From: Kordia sp965224175
Lineage (GTDB): Bacteria > Bacteroidota > Bacteroidia > Flavobacteriales > Flavobacteriaceae
Assembly (NCBI RefSeq): GCF_965224175.1
Contig: NZ_OZ245041.1
Span: 5,270,001-5,334,000 of the forward strand
Direction: 5' to 3'
DNA length: 64,000 nt
Shown here: piece after piece, positions 7,167 to 15,197 of the stretch
Layout: every line of letters starts with the position of its first letter
How positions within the stretch are numbered: the first letter of the stretch is position 1
Program-made: the position numbers and the translations under genes
The notes under the pieces: generated by a model
What the model was told of the DNA's origin: nothing
Databases searched by the model: none
What the model saw: the letters and a program-made list of their open reading frames with translations, nothing else

Positions 7167-7249
7167 TTACGATTTTTTAGGTTACTTAAATCTATTAAAA
7201 AAAAACGGAATAATCAAATTCGCACTGCCTTTGCAACCTACCAAAACTA

Positions 7250-7277
7250 AAAAAGCACTCAAATTTGAGTGCTTTTT
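7250..7277. terminator. Perfect 28-nt palindromic terminator
   Basis: AAAAAGCACTCAAA followed by its exact reverse complement, ending in TTTTT on either strand. It lies downstream of the HU gene and upstream of yqgE and would stop HU transcription. Confidence 0.85.
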
Positions 7278-7302
7278 GTCTAATTTATATAGTAAACTAT
7301 AA

Positions 7303-7575
7303 TTAGTTAACTGCTTTTCCTAAATCAGATCCTGCTTTAAACTTTACTACTTTTTTAGCAGCAATTTGGATAGTTTTTCCAGTTTGTGGATTTCTTCCTT
7401 CTCTTGCAGCTCTTTCTGAAACTGACCAAGATCCGAAACCTACTAGAGAAACTCTGTTTCCATTCTTTAAAGCTCCTTCTACATTTCCTAAAAATGATTC
7501 TAATGACTTCTTTGCTGCAGCTTTAGAAATTCCTGCGTCAGCAGCCATTGCGTCAATTAATTCTGTTTTGTTCAT
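7303..7575 (-). CDS. hup: HU family DNA-binding protein
   Basis: A 90-residue histone-like protein: MNKTELIDAMAADAGISK opening, VGFGSWSVSERAAREGRNP forming the beta arm base, and TGKTIQIAAKKVVKFKAGS closing the DNA-binding arms. It dimerises and bends DNA, organising the nucleoid. Start chosen at MNKTEL, 33 nt inside the longest frame, since this is the universal HU start and a matching promoter lies 52-81 nt upstream. Confidence 0.95.
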   Translation of the reverse strand: MNKTELIDAMAADAGISKAAAKKSLESFLGNVEGALKNGNRVSLVGFGSWSVSERAAREGRNPQTGKTIQIAAKKVVKFKAGSDLGKAVN

Positions 7576-7626
7576 AATCGTTGAATTATTAATTGTTTGG
7601 TTAAACATTATTTTTTAAAAGCAGTA

Positions 7627-7656
7627 CAAATTTATACGGATTTCCTTCTCATGCAA
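7627..7656 (-). promoter_or_regulatory. Bacteroidota sigma-A promoter of hup
   Basis: On the minus strand a TTG (-33) is followed after 19 nt by TAAATTTG, an exact match to the Bacteroidota -7 consensus TAnnTTTG. Transcription would begin about 45 nt before the HU start codon. Confidence 0.7.
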
Positions 7657-7759
7657 GTAATAGCGCGGGAAAACACCGTTTTTGTTAATAACTTCATGCG
7701 ATTGTTAATAAACACGCCCCTTTTTTATTGTTTTTCTCTCATATCAGTAGATATAAGGG

Positions 7760-8707
7760 TTACGAGACTTTTGCATCTTTTTCGAAAGAAAAACCATTCA
7801 GTAAGGATTTAATCTCCATCGAACGCTTTCCTGGAAGTTGAAGAATCTTGACTATAATATAGCCTTCTTTTACAGCAATTTTTACTTCTTTTTTAGAAGA
7901 AATCACAGTTCCAGTGAGATACGAATGCGGTTCTACTAGTTTTTCTACTTCATATATTTTTATAGCATAAGTGTCATCACCATTATATAATGTTGTCCAA
8001 GAAGCAGGATACGGACTCAATCCGCGAATTTTATTATATATATTGTCAATACTGTCTGTCCAATCAATCTTGCAAGTATCTTTATGAATTTTATAAGCAG
8101 TTCTGACATCTTCTAAATTTGGCTGAATCGTAGTTGTAACTTCATCTTTTTCTATGTGATGAACAGTTTTTACAACCAATGTGCTTCCAATGTCCATTAA
8201 CTTGTCGTGTAATGAACCTGCATTTTCTGAAGGATCAATTTCAATTTCCTCCTGAAAAATCATGGCGCCAGTATCAATCTTTTCATCAATAAAGAAAGTC
8301 GTCACACCAGTTTTTGTTTCTCCATTAATAATAGCCCAGTTAATTGGTGCTGCGCCTCTGTAATTAGGAAGTAAAGAAGCATGTAAGTTAAATGTTCCGT
8401 ATGCTGGCATTTGCCAAACAACTTTAGGCAACATTCTAAAAGCTACTACAATTTGTAAATTAGCATTGAGCGCTTTTAATTCTGCTACAAATGACTTTCG
8501 TTTTAAGTTAGTAGGCTGCAATACATTCAAATCATTTGCCAAAGCAAATTTCTTTACAGCTGATTGATGCATCTTTCTTCCACGTCCAGCAGGTTTGTCG
8601 GGAGCAGTAATAACTCCAACCACATTATAGTTAGCGTCCAAAAGAGCTTTTAATGTAGCCACCGCAAAATCTGGCGTACCCATAAAAACGATTCTCAAAT
8701 CTCTCAT
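7760..8707 (-). CDS. fmt: Methionyl-tRNA formyltransferase
   Basis: A 315-residue enzyme that transfers the formyl group of 10-formyl-THF to initiator Met-tRNA. Start MRDLRIVFMGTPDFAVATL, the substrate-binding HASLLPNYRGAAPINWAI (with the catalytic region Asn/His/Asp of the formyltransferase fold nearby), and the C-terminal OB-like domain with GLSPYPASWTTL are all present, and length is standard. It starts 3 nt after the recQ stop, forming an operon ATPase-recQ-fmt. Confidence 0.96.
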   Translation of the reverse strand: MRDLRIVFMGTPDFAVATLKALLDANYNVVGVITAPDKPAGRGRKMHQSAVKKFALANDLNVLQPTNLKRKSFVAELKALNANLQIVVAFRMLPKVVWQMPAYGTFNLHASLLPNYRGAAPINWAIINGETKTGVTTFFIDEKIDTGAMIFQEEIEIDPSENAGSLHDKLMDIGSTLVVKTVHHIEKDEVTTTIQPNLEDVRTAYKIHKDTCKIDWTDSIDNIYNKIRGLSPYPASWTTLYNGDDTYAIKIYEVEKLVEPHSYLTGTVISSKKEVKIAVKEGYIIVKILQLPGKRSMEIKSLLNGFSFEKDAKVS

Positions 8708-8710
8708 ATA

Positions 8711-10609
8711 TTATATGGTATAAGTGTTTGTTTCTGTTAATCTAATTTTTTCTGCCTCCAAAAGTAATTGAATAATTGTTAATATCAGGTTTTCCCGATA
8801 AGGTAAAAGCGCACAAATTTCGGTTGAAGTCATCGGTTTGGTTTGCAATACTTTTAAAATGTCGTCGCGAATCAATAGTTGTAATTCGGTATCTGGCGTT
8901 TTCGTTTTTTGTGCTTTACACACGGAACAAATTCCACATGGAGTTTTTGAGTCTTCACCAAAATAGGAGAGCAGTTGTATGTTTTTGCATGTTTCTGTAT
9001 TCTTTACATAATTTAGAACAGCTTCAACACGCTTCTTTTTCAATTCATTTTGTTGACGAACTTCTTTTGCAATTGGATGAATCGTTTTATCATCTTCACG
9101 AGCCACTAAAAAAGTAACTTCAGCATCAGTTTGTATTTCTTCTAATAATATGATTTCATCTTTTGCTAATTGCTGAATCGTCTCCGTAATTTTATCCTTT
9201 GGCAAGCCTAGTTTTTGAGATAAAAACGTAATGTTGATATTTATTTTCTGTTCAAAAACACCGCCATACGTTCGCAAGATCGCCTGCGTGATTAAACTTA
9301 AATGCGGATGGTTGTCCAAATAGTTTAATAAATTAAATTGATCAACCACAAACTTAAGCGTCGTTTTTTGACGAAAATTCTGTGATAGTTGAATCACGCT
9401 ATGTCTGTCTAATAATTGTAAAGCCGTATATGTTTTTTGGGTGGGAAATTGATATGCTTTACAGAATTCGTAAAAAGCCAAAGCATGTTTAGTATCATAA
9501 CCTTCACCGTAGGCAATTTGGAAGAAACTACATAGTTTCCTGAAAACGAGTTTTAAAAAATCGACACTTGGTAAGTTGTGAATGAATTGTTTTTTTAAAA
9601 TTTCAATATCATTTACATCTGTAAGAATGATAGCGTTTGCATATTCGCCATTTCGTCCGGCACGTCCAGCTTCCTGGTAATAATTCTCTAAACTATCAGG
9701 CAATTGTACATGAATCACATTTTTAACATCAGGTTTGTCAATACCCATTCCAAAAGCATTTGTGCCTACAATCGTTTGTACTTTGCCGTTCAACCACTTT
9801 TGAAGGTTGTTTTTTTTCTCTTCCGACGAAAGTCCACCGTGAAAAAATACACTGGTAAATCCTTTTCGAGTTAGCGATTCATGAATACTGACCGTACTTT
9901 TTCGATTCCGCGTATACACAATACATGATTGCGGATATTTACGAAGTGTTTTCTCGATGGTCAATAGTTTGTTTTCAGTTTCTAAAACGGTATATGCTAA
10001 ATTTTCACGTGTAAATGACTGCTGAAAGGTTTGTACATCTTTTAAATGTAAACTTTCTTCAATATCTTTTACGACAGTTGGAGTAGCCGTTGCCGTAAGC
10101 GCAATACAAGGTACATTTGGTAAAATTTCACGAAGTGTGTTGATGTTTTTATACGCAGGACGAAAATCATTTCCCCATTGCGAAATACAATGCGCTTCAT
10201 CAACGGCAATCAAATTTACAGGCATTTGCTTGATGCGTTCCTGAATCATTTCTTGCTGCAAACGTTCTGGAGATAAATACAGAAACTTATAATCTCCGTA
10301 CACACAATTATCTAATAACGCACTAATTTCTTCATTCCGCAATCCGCCTGTTAAGGCAATTGCTTTAATTCCGTTGACTTTTAAGTTGGCGACTTGATCT
10401 TGAATTAAAGCAACTAAAGGCGAAATTACAATACAAATTCCATCTGCCATGAGAGCAGGAATCTGAAAGCAAATAGATTTTCCGCCACCAGTTGGTAGTA
10501 ATGCTAAAGTATCTTTTTGTTGAACGACCGCTTGAATAATTTCTTCTTGCAAAGGACGAAACGAAGTATGTCCCCAATATTTTTCTAAAAGTGCAAGCGG
10601 TTTGGTCAT
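8711..10609 (-). CDS. recQ: ATP-dependent DNA helicase RecQ
   Basis: A 632-residue SF2 helicase, 3'-5', acting in recombination and fork repair. Walker A LLPTGGGKS (37-45), DEAHCISQWGNDF (137-149), SALTATAT-type motif III (ALTATATP), and motif VI QEAGRAGRNG are intact. The zinc-binding module is seen as C-x(n)-C-GIC-SVC near residue 560, followed by a winged-helix-like tail; a canonical HRDC domain is not obvious, giving a shorter protein than the two-copy flavobacterial RecQ of about 730 residues. It overlaps the upstream ATPase gene by 4 nt, so the two are translationally coupled. Confidence 0.94.
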   Translation of the reverse strand: MTKPLALLEKYWGHTSFRPLQEEIIQAVVQQKDTLALLPTGGGKSICFQIPALMADGICIVISPLVALIQDQVANLKVNGIKAIALTGGLRNEEISALLDNCVYGDYKFLYLSPERLQQEMIQERIKQMPVNLIAVDEAHCISQWGNDFRPAYKNINTLREILPNVPCIALTATATPTVVKDIEESLHLKDVQTFQQSFTRENLAYTVLETENKLLTIEKTLRKYPQSCIVYTRNRKSTVSIHESLTRKGFTSVFFHGGLSSEEKKNNLQKWLNGKVQTIVGTNAFGMGIDKPDVKNVIHVQLPDSLENYYQEAGRAGRNGEYANAIILTDVNDIEILKKQFIHNLPSVDFLKLVFRKLCSFFQIAYGEGYDTKHALAFYEFCKAYQFPTQKTYTALQLLDRHSVIQLSQNFRQKTTLKFVVDQFNLLNYLDNHPHLSLITQAILRTYGGVFEQKININITFLSQKLGLPKDKITETIQQLAKDEIILLEEIQTDAEVTFLVAREDDKTIHPIAKEVRQQNELKKKRVEAVLNYVKNTETCKNIQLLSYFGEDSKTPCGICSVCKAQKTKTPDTELQLLIRDDILKVLQTKPMTSTEICALLPYRENLILTIIQLLLEAEKIRLTETNTYTI

Positions 10610-11151
10610 TCGTGATTTTTAAGTGTATTAAGGATGAACGAAACACGTTCTGAAACGGTTCCAAACGGAACATCTATCAAATTGTAGCCATAGTTTTCAT
10701 AAGCTATTGTCAGATACTTTTGAATGGTTTCTGCTTGTTCAAAACTTTCATAACGTTCATTGTCTTGTTCGTAGATTTCTTTCCAAGGTGCTAACATAAA
10801 AGCAACATCATATTCATAATCTTTGCAGGCATTACGAAACATATCAGGATATTCGTCACCAGTGTAATCCATATAGGCTGCTACATCTGGAATTCCACGA
10901 TCATAAAAAGCGTACTCTTTATCAAGTGCTTTTGCATCATTAAATTGCTGAATTCTGCCTTTTAATAACAATTCACTAAATAATAAAGGTTGTGTTAGAA
11001 ATAATTGTTCAATGCCTTTTTTTTGTGCTGCTGCTGTAACTTCTCTTGAAATTTCATGAAAACAAGTATGTCCATTTTCTTCTAATGCAGTAATCAACGT
11101 AGACTTTCCTGTACCAGGTCCGCCAATAATAAGTACTCTTTTTGTGTTCAA
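10606..11151 (-). CDS. NadR-like P-loop ATPase
   Basis: A 181-residue cytoplasmic nucleotide-binding protein of the AAA_28/NadR-kinase-like group. Walker A GGPGTGKST spans 10-18 and FYDRGIPDVAAYMDYTG resembles the substrate loop (DRGxxD) of this group. It heads the recQ-fmt operon and overlaps recQ. The substrate is unknown; a small-molecule or nucleoside kinase is plausible but not shown. Confidence 0.8.
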   Translation of the reverse strand: MNTKRVLIIGGPGTGKSTLITALEENGHTCFHEISREVTAAAQKKGIEQLFLTQPLLFSELLLKGRIQQFNDAKALDKEYAFYDRGIPDVAAYMDYTGDEYPDMFRNACKDYEYDVAFMLAPWKEIYEQDNERYESFEQAETIQKYLTIAYENYGYNLIDVPFGTVSERVSFILNTLKNHE

Positions 11152-11300
11152 TCTGAATAATTTATGGTGTAAAATTAAGCAAAATGATAAGAATATGAAA
11201 GCGTTGCTAGTTGTTGGTTTTTTGCGAATTTGTTGTTTGAGTATATGTTCTTTAAAATTTTACACAATACTCAGAATTTTATGAATACCTAATATCAGAT

Positions 11301-11822
11301 TTAATTTTTTAAATCCATAAGATAAGAAGACAGATCGCAATCTTCTTTTAGTTCATCTTTTATAAGCGTATTTAAGAGTTTAAAAGCACAAATATACCTT
11401 TCTTTGTTTTTGCTAATACAAATTCCGCCGTTCCATCTTCCATTTTGGATAGCATCTTCAATATCTTTTTCATCTGTATATGCATCACCATTTTGTTGTA
11501 ACAATTTCATAGTATGTCTTTGCATGCATTGCATGTTTGATAATGTAAAATAACCGTTATCATGATTAATTTTATGAACGATTGTATCAATGAGCTGAAT
11601 AATGATTGATTTTTCCACGATATCTTCCAAACACATAGACATTCCGCCATATACAAGCGGAATGGATTGTATTGCGATTTGATTTTTGTATTCGTGAATC
11701 CAAGAATCTTCAGAGAAATCATGAAGTTCAATTTCATAGATAAGGCAATATTGAATTGCTTCTATAAAACCATCACTAGCCCAAAAACCAACATTATTAA
11801 GTTCAATAAAACTACTAGCCAT
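11301..11822 (-). CDS. Uncharacterised 173-residue protein
   Basis: No signal peptide or membrane segment; acidic, with Cys at about 27, 64, 99 and 152 scattered rather than in metal-binding pairs. The sequence is rich in Ile and looks like an alpha/beta cytoplasmic protein. I do not recognise the family. It stands alone between the ATPase-recQ operon and a lipoprotein gene, with short gaps on both sides. Confidence 0.65.
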   Translation of the reverse strand: MASSFIELNNVGFWASDGFIEAIQYCLIYEIELHDFSEDSWIHEYKNQIAIQSIPLVYGGMSMCLEDIVEKSIIIQLIDTIVHKINHDNGYFTLSNMQCMQRHTMKLLQQNGDAYTDEKDIEDAIQNGRWNGGICISKNKERYICAFKLLNTLIKDELKEDCDLSSYLMDLKN

Positions 11823-11872
11823 TTTATCTGTACAGATTTAAGATGAAGTTAAAACTACTTCTTTTTCAAAGA

Positions 11873-12838
11873 CTATTCATTTAATAGTTTATAAAAATGA
11901 GATTCTTTGATTCTTTTAAAAACAATCGCTTTTATTTTTTCTGAATCATCTTCAAAAATTCCCCAACTTGGTACTTCAATTTCGGTGTCAAAAAGATGGA
12001 TATAATAATTTGTCCATTCATCATTATTGAGGTTCACTTTTTTTGAATAGAAGTTATTCATTGCATTTTCAAGAGAAGACTTTAGCGTTTTTGAATCGCT
12101 ATTCTTTTTTAGAATATCTATAGTGGTTTGTACTAATTTGTCGTTGCTTGCAAATCCATTTCCAAAAACATGTGGAAGCAAATAGTGTAAGGCTTTATCA
12201 GAATTCCCCAAACCGTTATATATTTCTCCATAAATTTGAGCATTATGAATTTCTTCTGCTGCAAACGCATTTCCGCAAAAGTGTTGTAATGGATATTTTT
12301 CGCTTACTTTTTTGTATTTTAGAGCGTTTTTAAAATCCCCTTTTTTAATAAAGATTTCGGTGAGTCTATTGCTTGCATCATGTTTGTAATTTGCATACGG
12401 ATTTGCCATAAGTCCATTTCGTCCGCTATGATCTCTATCGTCTGCATTACTTTCTAATAATTTTTTTAAATAAGATATTTCATCTTCGTCATATTGTAGT
12501 AATGAACTAATATGAGCCAAGTTATATAATGCTTTTGGGTATAAATTTGATTTTGGAAATGAGTCAATAAATTTATTAAAACCTTCTAACGCAATTTCAA
12601 GTAAATCTTCTTTTTCAGTTAATAAGATATCATGTTTAATTTTACCTTTAGTGGAAGTAGTATCAATATATTTTAAAGTCGTATCAATATATGTTTTTTC
12701 AATTACTTCAAAGTATGCTACAGCTTTTGAAAACATCATAATTTCTTTATTCTCTCTTTGATTGGAAGCACTGTTTTGTAGCGATTTACAAGATGTAAAA
12801 CATAAAACGACAAGTATAATACCGAAAAATGATTTCAT
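11873..12838 (-). CDS. TPR-like lipoprotein
   Basis: A 321-residue protein with a lipoprotein signal peptide: basic start, hydrophobic run, then lipobox CFTSC at about residue 17. The mature part contains helical repeats of TPR type (for example FNKFIDSFPKSNLYPKALYN, an outer-membrane lipoprotein style repeat, and GDFKNALKYKKVSEKYP). A periplasm- or membrane-facing scaffold role is likely; partners unknown. Confidence 0.7.
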   Translation of the reverse strand: MKSFFGIILVVLCFTSCKSLQNSASNQRENKEIMMFSKAVAYFEVIEKTYIDTTLKYIDTTSTKGKIKHDILLTEKEDLLEIALEGFNKFIDSFPKSNLYPKALYNLAHISSLLQYDEDEISYLKKLLESNADDRDHSGRNGLMANPYANYKHDASNRLTEIFIKKGDFKNALKYKKVSEKYPLQHFCGNAFAAEEIHNAQIYGEIYNGLGNSDKALHYLLPHVFGNGFASNDKLVQTTIDILKKNSDSKTLKSSLENAMNNFYSKKVNLNNDEWTNYYIHLFDTEIEVPSWGIFEDDSEKIKAIVFKRIKESHFYKLLNE

Positions 12839-13125
12839 ATATAAGAAGTATTTGTTCCTTCAAAACTAGCTATAAAAGCTAAATTAGAAAACGTATATTG
12901 AGTTAAGTAGTTCTTTCAATTAGGGAATTGACTTTAATGTTATTTTTGCCTTGATGCAAATCAAGTTTGCCATGATACAAATTAATTGATATTAGATTTT
13001 TCTCTGTCAAATTTTCACTCTTCTTTATTTCTCGGTAATTCTATCTGTTTTATACAAACAGGCAATTTCTACTTATAAAAAAACTAGAAATTATAACACA
13101 TTTGTAATATCATAAAAGTCAAATA
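12839..13125. other. Gene-free spacer
   Basis: AT-rich intergenic DNA between divergent genes. Short inverted sequences such as CTGTTTTATACAAACAG are seen but no RNA gene or convincing promoter pair. Confidence 0.5.
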
Positions 13126-13212
13126 ATGAAATTGTTAGTTAGTTTTTTTTTGATTTTTACAGGCGGAATCCGAAAAGCCAATTTAAATAGAGTAGGACAT
13201 TATAAAATTTAA
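13126..13212 (+). CDS. Possible 28-residue leader ORF
   Basis: ATG-initiated frame MKLLVSFFLIFTGGIRKANL... that stops 4 nt before the next gene. The N-terminal 14 residues are strongly hydrophobic, like a signal peptide that has lost its protein. It could be a leader peptide, a remnant, or chance; nothing else supports it. Confidence 0.25.
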   Translation: MKLLVSFFLIFTGGIRKANLNRVGHYKI

Positions 13213-13216
13213 AATT

Positions 13217-13525
13217 ATGAACAATTTTGTCATAGCAACGAATTCAGATGGACGCGTAGAAGCTTTTTATATTGACGAGGCAAAAAATGTAGCGCATACT
13301 TGGCAGGTAGAAGCAGGAAATAAATTAGTTTGGTCTCAAGCCGAGGCACTTTTTGGCATTAGAGGAGAATCCACGGGACCTTTGAATGGAGCAGTTAAAG
13401 TAGCTGCAACAACTGATTTAAAAGGGCAAATTCAGGTTGTAGCTGTTACTGAAGCTGGAGAATATTTTATATGCTATCAAGTAGAAGGAGTATGGGAAGG
13501 TTGGTTAAAAATTGAGCAACAATAA
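13217..13525 (+). CDS. Small beta-propeller-blade-like (PLL-like) protein
   Basis: A 102-residue protein without signal peptide. It carries two blade-like repeats of the PLL/tectonin kind: GRVEAFYIDEAKNVAHTWQV and, weaker, GQIQVVAVTEAGEYFICYQV, with the usual Trp at the blade edge (VWSQAE, VWEGWLK). Full propellers of this type have five to seven blades, so this protein could form a propeller only by oligomerising. A strong terminator follows. Function unknown; carbohydrate binding is a family-based guess. Confidence 0.55.
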   Translation: MNNFVIATNSDGRVEAFYIDEAKNVAHTWQVEAGNKLVWSQAEALFGIRGESTGPLNGAVKVAATTDLKGQIQVVAVTEAGEYFICYQVEGVWEGWLKIEQQ

Positions 13526-13535
13526 TTTATAGTAA

Positions 13536-13579
13536 AAAGCAGACTATATAATATTTTGATATTGTATTGTCTGCTTTTT
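13536..13579 (+). terminator. Rho-independent terminator
   Basis: AAAAAGCAGAC and GTCTGCTTTTT form a perfect 11-bp stem around a 22-nt AT loop, 10 nt after the stop codon of the blade-like protein. Confidence 0.75.
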
Positions 13580-13607
13580 ATTTACGTGTATAACTTTTGC
13601 GCAATCG

Positions 13608-14075
13608 TATACGTCGCTTCGAATGGGAAATACGGTTAGCGTCAATAAAACTCCGTTTGGAGAATCTTGCTTAATGGGCGTTGTATTTGAATCAGATGAT
13701 GCCATGCGATGATTTTTGTAACGTGCCAATGGTGGCGATATTTTTGTTTCATGCGCGAGCGATTCTAATTGGATATAATAATTACATGTATTCCGATTTA
13801 GGAATCACGATTAACCTAGTAGAAACCATCATTTTTAGCAATGAAGATGCAAGCAGTTTTGTATATGTTCAGCAGAGAATTGAAGAAGCAGAAGCTATTT
13901 GGTTTGTAGGTGGTGATAAGTGGAATTGTTTGATAGTTTAGGTAGATTGATCATTCAGCAAGATGTTTCAAATCAATTAGAAACAACTATAAACGTTCAA
14001 CAATTACATACAGGAACTTATTTCTTAAAAGTGAAAACCCAGCAGAAAACATTCCTCAAAAAAGTTATCAAATAG
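13608..14075 (+). pseudogene. Decayed cyanophycinase-like (peptidase S51) gene with T9SS sorting domain
   Basis: Fragments of one secreted protein are spread over two frames. First frame: GNTVSVNKTPFG...CLMG then ESDDAMR, an in-frame TGA, a TAA, RANGGDIFV and a further stop. Next frame: GYNNYMYSDLGITINLVETI and AEAIWFVGGDKWN, the GGDQWN-type signature of S51 cyanophycinase-like proteins. The first frame resumes with ELFDSLGRLIIQQDV...GTYFLKVKTQQKTFLKKVIK, a complete type IX secretion C-terminal sorting domain. The catalytic Ser/His region and most of the C-terminal half are deleted. It is clearly non-functional. Confidence 0.8.
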
Positions 14076-14137
14076 TTAAACTGTTAAAAGTTTTCCAAGA
14101 AGCTGTATCTTTGCCATTCATTAGAAAAAAATATAGC

Positions 14138-14428
14138 ATGAGTTCAAAAAACGATTCACAAGCGTTTTATGCAAAACTAAAAACACAATTAGAAGATACT
14201 ACACAATTTCCAACATTATACATGTACAAATTTATTGTTCCTTCTGATGAAAGTAAAATAAAACAAGTACATCAAATATTTGACAATTTAGGAGCTGTAA
14301 TAGACACAAAACAATCTTCAAAAGGTACGTATACTAGTGTTACCATCACGGTAAATATGAAAAGTGCCGACGCTGTAATTGAAAAATACAAAGAAGTAAG
14401 TGTTGTAGAAGGTATAATTTCTTTATAA
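14138..14428 (+). CDS. DUF493 family protein
   Basis: A 96-residue ACT-like ferredoxin-fold protein of the YbeD/DUF493 family: FPTLYMYKFIVPSDESKI, then a strand-turn SSKGTYTSVTITVNMKSAD and the terminal VEGIISL. Start chosen at MSSKND since an upstream in-frame Met lies inside a likely promoter (TATCTTTG, a TAnnTTTG match, 24 nt before this ATG). Function of the family is unknown; allosteric or regulatory binding is suggested by the fold. Confidence 0.85.
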   Translation: MSSKNDSQAFYAKLKTQLEDTTQFPTLYMYKFIVPSDESKIKQVHQIFDNLGAVIDTKQSSKGTYTSVTITVNMKSADAVIEKYKEVSVVEGIISL

Positions 14429-14531
14429 CTAGCGGAGTTATCTAGATTTTTTTTACTACTTTGCAATCACAAAATAATCTTCACAAGAACTTTATTTTAC
14501 TTCAATATTTACCTTACAAACAAATTTTATT

Positions 14532-15176
14532 TTGATTGACCAGTTAGAGTATAACACAGAGCGTAAACGATTGATTATTCCTGAATATGGAAGACATATT
14601 CAAAAAATGATCAATATCGCAGTAGCAACAGAAGATGCAGAAGAACGCAATAAACAAGCAAAAGCTATTATTGGTGTAATGGGAAATTTACAGCCACACT
14701 TACGCGACGTTCCAGATTTTCAGCATAAATTATGGGATCAACTATTCATTATGTCAGATTTTAGACTTGATGTTGATTCTCCGTTTCCAAAACCTTCTAA
14801 AGAAGTATTACAAGAACGTCCTGAACCATTAGGATATCCGCAAAACTTCCCTAAATATCGTTTCTATGGAAATAATATCAAGCGCATGATTGATGTGGCA
14901 AATAGTTGGGAAGAAGGCGAAATGAAAGTAGCTCTTGAGTATGCAATTGCGAACCATATGAAAAAATGTTATCTCAATTGGAACAAGGATACAGTAGAAG
15001 ATTATGTGATTTTTAAACACTTACTCGAATTGAGTAATGGGAAAATTGACTTAGCAGCCAAAGATGAAGATTTATCTGATGCTTCTAATCTTTTAAAACA
15101 AAAGAAGAAATTTTCGCATAACAACAAAAATCAACAACGAAACAATAAAAATCGTAACAACAGAAAACGTTACTAA
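14532..15176 (+). CDS. DUF4290 family protein
   Basis: A 214-residue cytoplasmic protein typical of Bacteroidota, opening IDQLEYNTERKRLIIPEYGR and ending in a basic, Asn/Arg-rich low-complexity tail (KKFSHNNKNQQRNNKN). The start is a TTG; no ATG is available upstream before a stop, and family members begin at this point. It precedes murA by 21 nt and the pair is a conserved neighbourhood in Flavobacteria. The basic tail suggests nucleic-acid contact, but no function is known. Confidence 0.85.
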   Translation: MIDQLEYNTERKRLIIPEYGRHIQKMINIAVATEDAEERNKQAKAIIGVMGNLQPHLRDVPDFQHKLWDQLFIMSDFRLDVDSPFPKPSKEVLQERPEPLGYPQNFPKYRFYGNNIKRMIDVANSWEEGEMKVALEYAIANHMKKCYLNWNKDTVEDYVIFKHLLELSNGKIDLAAKDEDLSDASNLLKQKKKFSHNNKNQQRNNKNRNNRKRY

Positions 15177-15197
15177 CAAAATACATTATTATATTTT

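Noticed and set aside
13681..13941. An 86-codon open frame as a separate small gene
   Set aside because: Its sequence is the middle part of the broken cyanophycinase-like gene; other frames hold the flanking parts.
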